64,000 nt of DNA from an uncultured Bacilli bacterium. Its GTDB lineage: Bacteria; Bacillota_I; Bacilli_A; RF39; UBA660. Of the stretch, positions 7,855-17,755 are shown one piece after another (position 1 is the first letter of the stretch; the number at the start of each line of letters is the position of its first letter). The position numbers and the translations under genes were made by a program. The notes under the pieces were generated by a model, which worked only from the letters and a program-made list of their open reading frames with translations, was not told the DNA's origin and did no database searches. The stretch lies in assembly GCA_910589375.1 (NCBI GenBank), contig CAJUTK010000001.1:496001-560000 (forward strand), written 5' to 3'.

Positions 7855-8814
7855 ATGAGAAATAGTAAATATCGACAAATATATAAAAAAATAAAAAAAT
7901 ATAATACGATTATTTTAGCGCGACATGTAGGTCCTGATCCAGATGCGTTAGGGAGTACTTTTGGCTTAAAGGAAAGTATTCTCGCTACTTTCCCTAAAAA
8001 GAAAGTATACGTAGTGGGAAATGGAACTGCTAAATTTCATTATTTAGGAACTGTCGATAAAATGCCTGAGAATACACAGGACGCTTTATTAATTGTGCTA
8101 GATACACCGGATTCTAAAAGGGTAGATGGAGCTAGTGCTTCTAATTTTGATTATTCTATTAAAATAGATCACCATCCATATGTAGAGACTTTTTGTGACA
8201 TAGAATGGATTGATGATACTTCATCAAGTGCTTCTCAATTAATTATGGAATTAATTTTTCATACAAAGTTAAAGATGACAGAAAGCGCTGCGCGAAGACT
8301 TTTTGTTGGTTTAATAGCAGATACTGAGAGATTCCTTTATCAATATACAACTCCTAAAACTTTTCAATTAGTAGCTAAAATGATTGAGGAAACTAATCTA
8401 AATTTTACTGAATTATATCCAATTCTATATAAAAGATCTATTAAGGAAGTTCAGTTTCAGGCTTACTTAATGAGTAATTTAACGATTACAGAAAATGGTT
8501 TTGGTTATGTAAAATTAGATGAGGAAATTTTGCAGGAGCACAAAGTAGATGCTGCTACTGCTGGTAATATGATTAATAGCTTTAATTATATTGAAGAAAT
8601 GGTTGCATGGGGATTTTTTTCACAGGATAAAGTAAATAATAATATTCGCGGTTCTGTTCGTTCTAGAGGACCAGTTATTAATGAAACTTTAGCTCATTTT
8701 GGAGGCGGCGGACATGCTTTTGCATCTGGTATTCGTGTTTCTGATTTTGAAAAGGTAGATGAAGTAATCGATGCCTTAGATGAAGTTTGTAGACTTTACA
8801 AAGAAGAAAAATAA
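7855..8814 (+). CDS. nrnA: NrnA-type DHH/DHHA1 phosphoesterase
   Basis: The 319-residue protein has the DHH-superfamily motifs. They are ARHVGPDPDALGST (motif I), LIVLDTPD (motif II), IKIDHHPYVE (the DHH-like motif III) and SASQLIMELIF, followed by the DHHA1 domain ending in FGGGGHAFASGIRV. Family members degrade nanoRNA and short oligonucleotides and, in some, dephosphorylate pAp or hydrolyse cyclic dinucleotides; the GGGGH motif binds the substrate. A short upstream segment with ATGATAAAAT could be an extended -10 box. A terminator follows the stop. Confidence 0.92.
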   Translation: MRNSKYRQIYKKIKKYNTIILARHVGPDPDALGSTFGLKESILATFPKKKVYVVGNGTAKFHYLGTVDKMPENTQDALLIVLDTPDSKRVDGASASNFDYSIKIDHHPYVETFCDIEWIDDTSSSASQLIMELIFHTKLKMTESAARRLFVGLIADTERFLYQYTTPKTFQLVAKMIEETNLNFTELYPILYKRSIKEVQFQAYLMSNLTITENGFGYVKLDEEILQEHKVDAATAGNMINSFNYIEEMVAWGFFSQDKVNNNIRGSVRSRGPVINETLAHFGGGGHAFASGIRVSDFEKVDEVIDALDEVCRLYKEEK

Positions 8815-8839
8815 ATATGCTTTTTAGCATATTTTTTTA
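8813..8839 (+). terminator. Intrinsic terminator after nrnA
   Basis: AAATATGC (8813-8820) and GCATATTT (8827-8834) are followed by T residues. Confidence 0.85.
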
Positions 8840-8885
8840 GAGAAGAGTTAAAGGATTGAAAGAATACAAGAAATATTAGAAATTT

Positions 8886-8916
8886 AAAAATACAAGTTCT
8901 TTAACTTGTATTTTTT
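8886..8916 (-). terminator. Terminator of the transglutaminase-like gene
   Basis: AAAAATACAAGTT, a four-base loop and AACTTGTATTTTTT form a near-perfect hairpin with A and T runs on both sides. It can act in either direction and overlaps the minus-strand stop codon. Confidence 0.85.
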
Positions 8917-9976
8917 ACTTAATAACAGGAATGATTCTCCCTAGCATACTATTGATATTTTCAGATTCTAAATAAATTCGTTCATATAAATCTTTGTTTT
9001 CTTCATAGAAAGAATTTAGTTTATCTTTATTTCTTTCTATGATTCCAAGAGTATTTCTATAGAGAAATTCAAATGTAGACAATTCTATGGTATCCATATT
9101 TAATTGTCTTAAAACACCAGGTATTTTATTAGGAGTAGTAAAATTTCCCATAAGTGATTGAAGCGTTAAAACGGAAACATAATTTTGCATTCCTAACTTA
9201 GGATTATTGTGCACTCTTAGTTTTCCAAACTTACTAGGATATAAAATGCCATCGTTGGTAGGATCTAATGGATAACTATATTTAGTATCATCTACGATTG
9301 TAATTAAATGATTTGGTAGTTTGATAACTTTGGTGAAACTACTAATTACTTTAGCGAATTTTCCTCCTTTTTCAGATTTCTCTAGTTTTAAAGGGCATAG
9401 ATGGGATAGATTTTGAATAGTCTCACCATTCGTATTTACAGATAAATTACTACTATTAAATCCCATTCTCTGATAAATATCAGTAAGCATAGAAGAAATC
9501 GAACGGCATACTCCTGTTCCTCTTATAACATCTAAGCCGTTTAAGAGAGATAAATCTTTCATATCAATATCATAAGTAAATTGATGATTGTAAGATAGAT
9601 ATCCACCTCTATATAGATATACATATAAACTAAATATTTCAATAGGATCTTTGATATCGAGAGATTGTGCGAAAGAGATGAAGTTATCTATTACTTTGCT
9701 ATAATATTCTTTTAAATTTTGGTATTCTTCGGTTTTCTTTTCCACATAAAAGTGGGCAACTGTTCCAATTGTAAATGGTGCCATAATAAGAGCCCAAACT
9801 TCTGCATTTTCAGGCGTAATACTAGTAATATTTCCATAATTTCCCATTAAAGCGTTCATTCCATTATTTAATATTTCTGGCATGTGGTCTATAGCAGGAT
9901 AAGCTTGTCCTGCAGCGCCTACTAAGAATGCCATTAATTCAGCCTGCCTTACATGTTGAAGATTTTTTATTTTCAT
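8915..9976 (-). CDS. Uncharacterised protein with a transglutaminase-like Cys-His-Asp set
   Basis: I do not know this 353-residue protein by name. A segment in the middle has the layout of a transglutaminase-like (papain-type) domain. The Cys is in RGTGVCRSISSMLTDIY (Cys157), the His in LPNHLITIVDD (His223) and the Asp in YPLDPTNDG (Asp238). GxC at a helix start followed by H and D about 66 and 81 residues later is the usual order. The N-terminus has short hydrophobic stretches (13-25, 61-76) but no clear signal peptide; the C-terminus is helical and charged. It is a lone minus-strand gene. Activity as a protease, transglutaminase or inactive scaffold is not decided by the sequence. Confidence 0.6.
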   Translation of the reverse strand: MKIKNLQHVRQAELMAFLVGAAGQAYPAIDHMPEILNNGMNALMGNYGNITSITPENAEVWALIMAPFTIGTVAHFYVEKKTEEYQNLKEYYSKVIDNFISFAQSLDIKDPIEIFSLYVYLYRGGYLSYNHQFTYDIDMKDLSLLNGLDVIRGTGVCRSISSMLTDIYQRMGFNSSNLSVNTNGETIQNLSHLCPLKLEKSEKGGKFAKVISSFTKVIKLPNHLITIVDDTKYSYPLDPTNDGILYPSKFGKLRVHNNPKLGMQNYVSVLTLQSLMGNFTTPNKIPGVLRQLNMDTIELSTFEFLYRNTLGIIERNKDKLNSFYEENKDLYERIYLESENINSMLGRIIPVIK

Positions 9977-10097
9977 AATATTACCTCTAGCTTAATCCTA
10001 TCAAAGAAAAAATTAATAGTCAAATAAATAATTAAAAAGTTTCTATTTTTTGTCAAAATAGAGTTAATTTTTGGTAAAATAGAATGTAGGTGGTAAC

Positions 10098-13000
10098 ATG
10101 GATAGTAAATTACAAAAATTATTAGATCAAATATCATGGGATGAATCAAAAAAAAGTTATTTTGAAGGCGCTACATTAGAAAAAATAGTAGGTAATAGTG
10201 AACATACTGACTATACTTTTGTAATATCTTTAAGTGATTTATTGCCATCAGAAATTTTTGATGAATTTATTCATGTATTAAAAGAAGGATTTAAAGAACA
10301 AGTAAAAAGTACAAGAGTTCGTTTTCAAGTAGAAAATCCTGATTTAGGAAAAGTAAAAGAATACTTTACATATCTAATGAATAGGTATGCTAAAAAGTGT
10401 CCTATTTTAGAGTCTTTTATAGAAAGTGAAGTAGAGATAAAAGAAGATGTATTAATTATACCAGTAGATTATCTATCGGAAGAGCAGAAACTATTTAGTT
10501 TAGAAAAAGAATTAGTAATGGACTTTCGTTCTTTTGGTTTTGCTATTAGTAGGATTAATCCAGTATTAAAAGAAGACCCAATTAGTGTATTAGAAGAAGA
10601 GTCAGAAATAGTGGTAGAACAGGCAAGACTTGAACAAAAAGATGTCATAGTAGAAGATAAACCCGCATGGAAGAAGAATTTTACCCCAAAGAAAATAGAG
10701 ACAGTAGACGATCCTAATGTATTATTAGGTAGAGTGATTGATACTAATGTAGTTAGATTGGATACGATTTCAGGACCAACTAATGGAGTAACTTTAGAAG
10801 CTGAATTATTTGGTATTGAAGAACGAGAAACAAAGACAGATTTAATTATAGTAACACTTAAGATTACAGATTATACAGATAGTATTTATGCTAAGATATT
10901 TGTAAATGGAAAAGAAGATTGGGGAAAAATTAAAAAGGGATTAAAATGTGGTAAGTGGTATAAGTTTAGAGGAAATATCAAAGAAGATAAATATTCTAAT
11001 GAAGATGTTTTAAGTATTTTAGATATTAACTATAGTGATTATAAAAAAGAAGAGATAATAGATGACGCTCCTATTAAGAGAGTAGAACTCCACGCTCATA
11101 CAATGATGAGTCAAATGGATGGAATTACGAAATTAGATTTGGGTAAACATACTTGTGAGTTAGTAGAGCGTACCATGAAAATGGGATATCGAGGAGTAGC
11201 CATTACAGATCATAATGGGTGTCAAGCATTTCCAATTGCTTTCGGTATTATAACTTCTTATAATAAGGGTATTGTAAAAAAATTAAAGGGAAAAGTGGAA
11301 GAATTAGAGGGAAAAATTGCAGAAGTAGAAGATGCTAGTGAAAAGGAATCCCTTCAAAAAGAATTAGAAGAAACGAAGGAAAGTTTAAAAAATCCCCCAA
11401 TTTTTAAAGGATTATATGGTACTGAATTAACTCTTGTAGATGATACTGTTAATATTGTAGTAAGACCAAGGGATTATACATTAGAAGGAACTACATTTGT
11501 AGTATTTGATACGGAGACAACTGGATTTAATGCAGCAGGTGGAGATCAAATGATTGAAATAGGTGCGGTTAAAATCCAAGATGGAAATATTATAGATAGA
11601 TTTGATGAACTAATTGACCCAGGAAGGCATATTCCAGATAAGATTACAGAACTTACTTGTATTACAGATGAGATGGTAAAAGGAAAAGATTCAGAAGAAG
11701 AAGTAACGAAGAGGTTCTTAGAGTGGACTGGAGATTTACCAATGGTAGCCCACAATGCTAAATTTGATATTTCTTTTATAGAAATGTCTATGAGAAAATA
11801 TAATTTGGGAGAATTTACTAATACCGTTATTGATACTTTGGAGTTATCTCGTACATTGGATCAAGGATATTCTAGGCATGGTTTATCTGCTCTTGTAAAA
11901 CGTTACAATGTACCTTGGGAAGAAGATGCTCACCATAGAGCAGATTATGATGCTGAAGGTACTGCTTATGTATTTCATAAAATGATGCAAAAATTAATTG
12001 CTCAAAATTTTAAAGATGTATTAGATTTAGATAAATTAATTTCAAAAGATGAAATCTATAAATTTGGTAGAACATTCCACTTTAATGCTATTGCACTAAA
12101 TAAAGTAGGAATTAAGAATCTATTTAAAATCATATCTTTAGCAAATACTGTTTATTTATATAAAACTCCAAGAATTTTACGTAGTAAATTAAATGAATTA
12201 AGAGAGGGACTATTAATTGGTAGTGGTTGCTATGAATCAGAAGTTTTTGAACAGGCAAAAAGTAAAGAAGGTCAAGAGTTAACTAATATTATAAACTTTT
12301 ATGATTATGTTGAAGTACAACCACCAGAAGTATATGGTCATTTAATCCAAACGAGTGATTTTAAAGATGAGATGGAAGTAAAGAACCATATTACAAAAGT
12401 TGTAAATGCAGTAAAAGAAGCTGGTAAAATTATCGTTGCAACTGGAGATGTTCATCATTTTGAACGTGGGGATAAAATTTATCGTGAAATTATTGTTAAT
12501 CAAAAGGTACCAGGAGGAGGAAGGCATCCACTTGCAAAAAGTAGTATCACGAATATTCCTTCACAGCATTTTCGCACTACTCGTGAGATGTTAGAAGATT
12601 TCAGTTTCCTAGGGGATGATTTAGCTTATGAAATAGTAGTCACGAATACAAATAAAGTACTAGATATGGCAGAGGAAATAGAAGTTATTATTGATACAGG
12701 GGGAATTCCTTTTTCTCCACGTGTAAAAAGTGATGATGGATCCTCTTACTTAGATTGTCCACGAGTAGTAACAGACTTAGTTTATGAAAAAGCAGCATCT
12801 TGGTATGGTGATCCACTTCCTCATAATATAGAAGAACGTATTGCAAAAGAATTATATGGAGATATTGTATATAAATGTTGCCATGATAATGTTTTAGAAG
12901 AAAATCCTGATCTAAGTGAAGAAGAGGCTGTAACAGAGACATTCTTAAGATTACATACTGTTTTAGTAGAAGGTTTTGACTCTGTAAAAGCATTATTAAA

Positions 13001-14870
13001 TGAATATTTTACGAAAAAGTGGAAAGAGGAAGATGGAGAATTAAATGAGAAATCTTTAGAGAAAAAAGTAACAAAAGAACTAGGTGGTATTATTGGAGGA
13101 GGATTTGACCCAATTTATCTAATTTCTCAAAGACTTGTAAAACACTCTAATGATGATGGATATTTAGTTGGTTCCCGTGGATCAGTAGGATCAAGTTTCG
13201 TTGCTACGATGATGGGAATAACAGAAGTTAATCCACTTCCTGCACACTATCGCTGTCTTAATTGTAAAAATAGTATTTTCCAAGATGATAATGGAAAAGA
13301 ATTGGGTGCTGATTATTCTAGTGGTTTTGATTTACCTGATAAAATGTGTCCTAAATGCGGTGAGAGAATGTATAAAGACGGACAAGATATGCCATTTGCT
13401 ACATTCTTAGGATTTAATGCAGATAAGGTACCAGATATAGACTTAAATTTCTCCGATTTAAACCAAGCATCAGCCCATGAATATACAAAAGTATTATTTG
13501 GTGTTGATAATGTGTACCGTGCTGGAACAATTGGTACTGTAGCGGAAAAGACAGCTTATGGTTTTGTAAAAGGATATTGTGAAGATCATAACAAAGTTAT
13601 GCGTTCTGCTGAGATAGAGCGTTTAGCAATGGGGTGTACTGGTGTAAAAAGAACAACAGGACAGCATCCAGGAGGAATCGTTGTAGTACCAGATTATATG
13701 GAAGTATCTGATTTTACACCATTTCAATTCCCAGCAGATGATGTAAATAGTGCATGGCGTACAACACACTTTGATTACCATGCTATTGATCAAGATTTAT
13801 TAAAACTAGATATTTTAGGTCACTCAGACCCAACTCAATTACGTATGATTCAAGATTTAACAGGAATGGATATTTTAACAGTTCCTTTAGACGATAAGGA
13901 AACTATGAGTATATTTACTTCTACGAAAGCATTAGGAGTAACTAATGAGCAGATTATGAATGCGACAGGTACTTTAGGTATTCCTGAATTTGGTACTCCT
14001 TTTACAATAGGAATGGTAGCAGAAACAAAGCCTACCACATTTGCCGAATTAATTAAAATATCAGGACTTTCTCATGGTACTGATGTATGGCTTGGAAATG
14101 CTCAAGAATTAATTAAGAATAATATTGTTCCATTCAAGGAAGTTATTGGATGTCGTGATGATATCATGGTTTATCTAATGTATCATGGTGTTGCGCCTAT
14201 TAAGGCATTCAAAATTATGGAGTTTGTACGTAAAGGAAAAGCTTCTAAGGATCCAGATACTTGGGCTATTCATAAAGCTACGATGGAAGAAGCGGGAATT
14301 GAACCTTGGTTTATTGATTCTTGTGGTAAAATTAAGTACATGTTCCCTAAAGCCCATGCTGCTGCCTATGTTATTAGTGCGTTTAGAATCGCTTGGTATA
14401 AAGTACATATGCCAGTATATTTTTATGCTTCATGGCTTACTTCTAAAGCAACGGACGTCGATGTTGAGACTATGATAGGTGGATATGATGCTATTAAAAA
14501 TAAAATATTAGAAATTCAAAATAAAGGGTATGAAGCAACTAATAAAGATATGGGTGTACTTGAAAGTTTGAAAGTATGTCTAGAAGCAACGGCTCGTGGT
14601 ATAAAGTTTTTGCCAGTAGATTTAAATCATAGCCCAGCAACTGTTTGGGGAGTAAGAGATGACACCTCTATTTATCCTCCATTTGCAGCAGTGGATGGAT
14701 TAGGTGATACCGTTGCTAAAAACATTGTAGAAGAAAGAGAAAAATCAGAATTCTTAAGTATAGAAGATGTTCAAAGAAGAGCAAAAGTATCAGGAACTTT
14801 AATTGAAAAATTAAAATCAATGGGAATTTTTGATGGTATGGAAGAATCTAATCAAATGAGTTTATTCTAA
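10098..14870 (+). CDS. polC: DNA polymerase III alpha subunit, PolC type
   Basis: This is the main replicative polymerase of low-GC Gram-positive bacteria, with its own 3'-5' proofreading. The 1590-residue chain is longer than the roughly 1440 of Bacillus. Order: N-terminal domain (1-190), OB fold (about 205-320), PHP domain beginning ELHAHTMMSQMDG (about 331), and the inserted exonuclease with FDTETTGF (about 470), AHNAKFD and HHRADYDAEGTA. A Cys4 zinc site (CLNC and CPKC, about 1052-1090) and the catalytic PDIDLNFSD (about 1112) follow. A charged coiled-coil insert lies within the PHP domain (about 395-432). The chain ends QMSLF, a classic beta-clamp binding peptide. The ribosome site is AGGTGG. 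A terminator shared with yfhO follows. Confidence 0.97.
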   Translation: MDSKLQKLLDQISWDESKKSYFEGATLEKIVGNSEHTDYTFVISLSDLLPSEIFDEFIHVLKEGFKEQVKSTRVRFQVENPDLGKVKEYFTYLMNRYAKKCPILESFIESEVEIKEDVLIIPVDYLSEEQKLFSLEKELVMDFRSFGFAISRINPVLKEDPISVLEEESEIVVEQARLEQKDVIVEDKPAWKKNFTPKKIETVDDPNVLLGRVIDTNVVRLDTISGPTNGVTLEAELFGIEERETKTDLIIVTLKITDYTDSIYAKIFVNGKEDWGKIKKGLKCGKWYKFRGNIKEDKYSNEDVLSILDINYSDYKKEEIIDDAPIKRVELHAHTMMSQMDGITKLDLGKHTCELVERTMKMGYRGVAITDHNGCQAFPIAFGIITSYNKGIVKKLKGKVEELEGKIAEVEDASEKESLQKELEETKESLKNPPIFKGLYGTELTLVDDTVNIVVRPRDYTLEGTTFVVFDTETTGFNAAGGDQMIEIGAVKIQDGNIIDRFDELIDPGRHIPDKITELTCITDEMVKGKDSEEEVTKRFLEWTGDLPMVAHNAKFDISFIEMSMRKYNLGEFTNTVIDTLELSRTLDQGYSRHGLSALVKRYNVPWEEDAHHRADYDAEGTAYVFHKMMQKLIAQNFKDVLDLDKLISKDEIYKFGRTFHFNAIALNKVGIKNLFKIISLANTVYLYKTPRILRSKLNELREGLLIGSGCYESEVFEQAKSKEGQELTNIINFYDYVEVQPPEVYGHLIQTSDFKDEMEVKNHITKVVNAVKEAGKIIVATGDVHHFERGDKIYREIIVNQKVPGGGRHPLAKSSITNIPSQHFRTTREMLEDFSFLGDDLAYEIVVTNTNKVLDMAEEIEVIIDTGGIPFSPRVKSDDGSSYLDCPRVVTDLVYEKAASWYGDPLPHNIEERIAKELYGDIVYKCCHDNVLEENPDLSEEEAVTETFLRLHTVLVEGFDSVKALLNEYFTKKWKEEDGELNEKSLEKKVTKELGGIIGGGFDPIYLISQRLVKHSNDDGYLVGSRGSVGSSFVATMMGITEVNPLPAHYRCLNCKNSIFQDDNGKELGADYSSGFDLPDKMCPKCGERMYKDGQDMPFATFLGFNADKVPDIDLNFSDLNQASAHEYTKVLFGVDNVYRAGTIGTVAEKTAYGFVKGYCEDHNKVMRSAEIERLAMGCTGVKRTTGQHPGGIVVVPDYMEVSDFTPFQFPADDVNSAWRTTHFDYHAIDQDLLKLDILGHSDPTQLRMIQDLTGMDILTVPLDDKETMSIFTSTKALGVTNEQIMNATGTLGIPEFGTPFTIGMVAETKPTTFAELIKISGLSHGTDVWLGNAQELIKNNIVPFKEVIGCRDDIMVYLMYHGVAPIKAFKIMEFVRKGKASKDPDTWAIHKATMEEAGIEPWFIDSCGKIKYMFPKAHAAAYVISAFRIAWYKVHMPVYFYASWLTSKATDVDVETMIGGYDAIKNKILEIQNKGYEATNKDMGVLESLKVCLEATARGIKFLPVDLNHSPATVWGVRDDTSIYPPFAAVDGLGDTVAKNIVEEREKSEFLSIEDVQRRAKVSGTLIEKLKSMGIFDGMEESNQMSLF

Positions 14871-14899
14871 AAAAATTACTTCGATTGAAGTAATTTTTT
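14869..14899 (+). terminator. Bidirectional terminator between polC and yfhO
   Basis: The arms A(7)TTACTTC and GAAGTAATTTTTT flank a GATT loop, and both strands end in T-runs. The two genes converge here. Confidence 0.88.
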
Positions 14900-17356
14900 C
14901 TTGTCTATAATGACTAAAATAATAAAACTAATGATACTAACAATAAGGCCTAAGAAAAACTGTTTTGGACAGTATTTGAATTCAATAGAATGTGTTCCAA
15001 TATCTAATTTTACTCCTAATAGAGCATCTAATACTTTTACTGTTTTTACCTTTTTACCATCTATATATACATCCCAATTATCATCATAAGGAATAGTGGT
15101 AAATAAAATATCTTTTTCTTTGGTAGAAGTAACTGTTCCTTTTATAACATTTCCTTTAAATTCAGTGATATTTAGTTCTTGCTCTTTTAAATTGTTAATA
15201 GTATTTTTCCAAGTTTCCTCATCATAATACGCTGCGAATGTTCCTAGGTGTTGGTTCTCCTCTAGATTTGTATAAGATAATTCTAAATTTTCTTTATTAG
15301 AGGATTCTGTACAAATAATCTCCCAGTCTTCTGTTTTTTCTAAATAATCATCATTTAAGTAAAGCGTAAAATTATTATATCCATTAGAACTATCGATAGC
15401 AGTATAGAAACACATATCTTTCTTTTTCGTATTTTCAAAAGAGTAATAGTAATTTCCTTCATCTGTTAAAGAAATATTTTCAAAGATATCTAATTTAGAG
15501 TCTATCATAGATTTTAATATATTGTTTTGATACTGTAGTGCATTTAAATCTTTTTTCACATCTAGTATCTTAGAATTTACCATAAATCCAAGGGATAAAG
15601 AATTTGGATTTTTATAAATACGGATAGTATTGCTTTGAATTTCTTCTTCTGTTATTAATTCGTATCCATCAATTTCACTATAATCATTGATTAATACTTG
15701 ATATTTAATACCAAATAGAGAATCTGTTATTTTATTCCCAGTATAGTAGGAAATTGTATTCTTTTTAGTAGAGCCAGAACCTAATCCCATATCATTAAAG
15801 AAATTAGCCATTTCATCTTGAATGGTAGATAAGAAAATATCAATTCCATTATAGTTATAGTAGATAGGACCATTGTATGGATCAGTAACATTATTCTCAA
15901 TTCGGTAGAAAGGATCTTTATCATGAATTTTTATATAGTTAATAGCATACCTATAAGTTTCATTTTGAGCATAATAATCTTCTTTCGAAACAAAACCATA
16001 TTTATTTAATTCTATGAAGGCATTAGACTCTACTTCTAAGAACGCTAATGTAATAATGATAATTGGCATGTATACTTTTTCTGTTTTGATAAAGTATAGT
16101 AATAATAAGTAGGCACTAAAGAGACCAAAGTTTGAATACATCATAATGGTGTCTTTTTTAGTAATGTAATAAATGAATAGCATAATAGTAATAAATAAAA
16201 TACTTAGTAAATAACTTTTTTTTGTTAAATGAGAAATTTTACTAAGAGATTTGGTAGCGATAAAAAGCAGGAAGAAGCAAAATAGAAATGTGAATCTGCC
16301 GTTAAAGAATTGAGGTTTTGCAAACCCATGCCATGCATAATTAAAGTAATTTGCAGAAACAGATAGATATAATATGAAAATCATTAGAAAAGTAAGTATT
16401 TTTTCTTTACCTTTTATTTCTGGATTTGCAAAATAAAGAATTACTAGTAAGAAGCCTAAAATGCTAAAGTAAAGAAAGAATTTATCTGCATTTAAAAAGT
16501 CGACATCCTGAGTTGCGCCTAGTAGAAAACTTTCTAAGAAATGAAAAGGATTTCCCTGAAATATAAATTTTTCCCCATTTAAAAATTCTGTTGTAGTTCT
16601 AGCGTATCCTGGTAAGTAATGTACTATTTCAAAGAGTACAAAAGAAGTACATAAAACAGCGAGAATACTAATAACAATAAATAGTGCATTTTGTTTTAGG
16701 ATATCTTTTATTTCACTTTTGATAGAATGTTCTGATAATAATTGATAATTGAAATATAAAAAACTAAAAATACAAGCCATATAGCCAAAATAGTAGTTTG
16801 TTACTATGATGTAAATTAACGGGAGCATGTATGGTAATATTTGTTTCTTTTTAATAAATTTATCAATACCAACTAATAATAGTGGTAACATTAAAACAGC
16901 ATCTAACCACATAATGTGAATAAAGTGTAAGACATTGAAACTGATAAAAACATATAAGATAGAAAAGAGTATTGCATAAATAGTAGATTCCTCTTTAAAA
17001 TGGTATCGGAAGAAATAAAGTGCAGTAAGAGATGCTACTAAAAACTTTAATAAGGTTATTATAACAACGAACTTTTGCATATCTTCAAAAAAGAATAAAA
17101 GAAGATTAAAGGGACTACAGAGATAGTAAAAAATAGTTCCTAAAAAGCTACCACCTAAGCCTCCTTGAAAAGAGTAGAAAAGAGAATCAGAAGAAGAAAT
17201 TATTCTTTTAAGCTTTTCAAAAAGTGCTAAATATTGGGAATAGGAATCACTTGTAAAAATACTATTTTCAAAAACTCCTATTTGTGAATATAAAAAGAGT
17301 AGTAAACACATAGTAATAATGGATGTAATGATATAATATTTTAATTCTTTCTTCAT
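14876..17356 (-). CDS. YfhO-family membrane protein (GT-C-like)
   Basis: The 826-residue protein has about a dozen membrane segments in its first 430 residues, followed by a large extracellular domain and a last helix at the C-terminus. YfhO family features are SDSYSQYLALFEKLK, FYSFQGGLGGSFLGT in the first loop, HFIHIMWLDAVLMLPL and the extracytoplasmic YTGNKITDSLFGIKYQ. YfhO proteins transfer sugars from lipid carriers to teichoic acids or similar cell-surface polymers; the exact acceptor is unknown here. I prefer the ATG at 17356, where AAAGTAGG precedes it; a longer form from 17380 has no ribosome site. Confidence 0.88.
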   Translation of the reverse strand: MKKELKYYIITSIITMCLLLFLYSQIGVFENSIFTSDSYSQYLALFEKLKRIISSSDSLFYSFQGGLGGSFLGTIFYYLCSPFNLLLFFFEDMQKFVVIITLLKFLVASLTALYFFRYHFKEESTIYAILFSILYVFISFNVLHFIHIMWLDAVLMLPLLLVGIDKFIKKKQILPYMLPLIYIIVTNYYFGYMACIFSFLYFNYQLLSEHSIKSEIKDILKQNALFIVISILAVLCTSFVLFEIVHYLPGYARTTTEFLNGEKFIFQGNPFHFLESFLLGATQDVDFLNADKFFLYFSILGFLLVILYFANPEIKGKEKILTFLMIFILYLSVSANYFNYAWHGFAKPQFFNGRFTFLFCFFLLFIATKSLSKISHLTKKSYLLSILFITIMLFIYYITKKDTIMMYSNFGLFSAYLLLLYFIKTEKVYMPIIIITLAFLEVESNAFIELNKYGFVSKEDYYAQNETYRYAINYIKIHDKDPFYRIENNVTDPYNGPIYYNYNGIDIFLSTIQDEMANFFNDMGLGSGSTKKNTISYYTGNKITDSLFGIKYQVLINDYSEIDGYELITEEEIQSNTIRIYKNPNSLSLGFMVNSKILDVKKDLNALQYQNNILKSMIDSKLDIFENISLTDEGNYYYSFENTKKKDMCFYTAIDSSNGYNNFTLYLNDDYLEKTEDWEIICTESSNKENLELSYTNLEENQHLGTFAAYYDEETWKNTINNLKEQELNITEFKGNVIKGTVTSTKEKDILFTTIPYDDNWDVYIDGKKVKTVKVLDALLGVKLDIGTHSIEFKYCPKQFFLGLIVSIISFIILVIIDKKKLLQSK

Positions 17357-17497
17357 AAAAGGCCTACTTTCTTTAATCATTATATCATAATTTTACATTC
17401 TTAAAAATGTATATTTTATGTCTAGTAGAAAGAATATTTTCTATTCAAATTGACTTTTTAGTAAACTTATTATACTTTAATAATAGGAGTTGATTGT

Positions 17498-17755
17498 ATG
17501 GATAATCAATTAATCGTAAAAAATGCTGATGGTAAAGATGAAGCAATTCATGTAATAGATATCATTACAGATAATGAGACGGGTAAAAAATATTTATTTT
17601 ATACAAGATTAGAAAGCGATGAAATTTATGCCTCTATTTTAAGAGAGACAGAAGGCGCTTTTGTATTAGAGACCATCACAGATGATTCAGAATGGGAATT
17701 GGTAGAAGAAATTTTGAAAAGTCAGATTATAGTAGAGGGGGAGGCTAATGAATAA
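17498..17755 (+). CDS. DUF1292 family protein
   Basis: The 85-residue acidic protein fits the DUF1292 (YrzB-like) family: an N-terminal beta-rich half with ETGKKYLFYTRLE, a middle Y(A)SILRETEG segment and a C-terminal WELVEEIL helix. In Bacillus, members lie near yqgF, but no function is established. A TAGGAG ribosome site precedes the ATG. The 3' end overlaps the coiled-coil gene by eight bases, so the two are co-expressed. Confidence 0.8.
   Translation: MDNQLIVKNADGKDEAIHVIDIITDNETGKKYLFYTRLESDEIYASILRETEGAFVLETITDDSEWELVEEILKSQIIVEGEANE

Noticed and set aside
12688..12993. Long minus-strand frame inside polC
   Set aside because: Lies within a strongly conserved polC region and its peptide is low-complexity Leu/His; no ribosome site.
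14185..14475. Plus-strand frame in another phase in polC
   Set aside because: Overlaps the PolC coding frame that contains the conserved C-terminal helices; a shadow frame.
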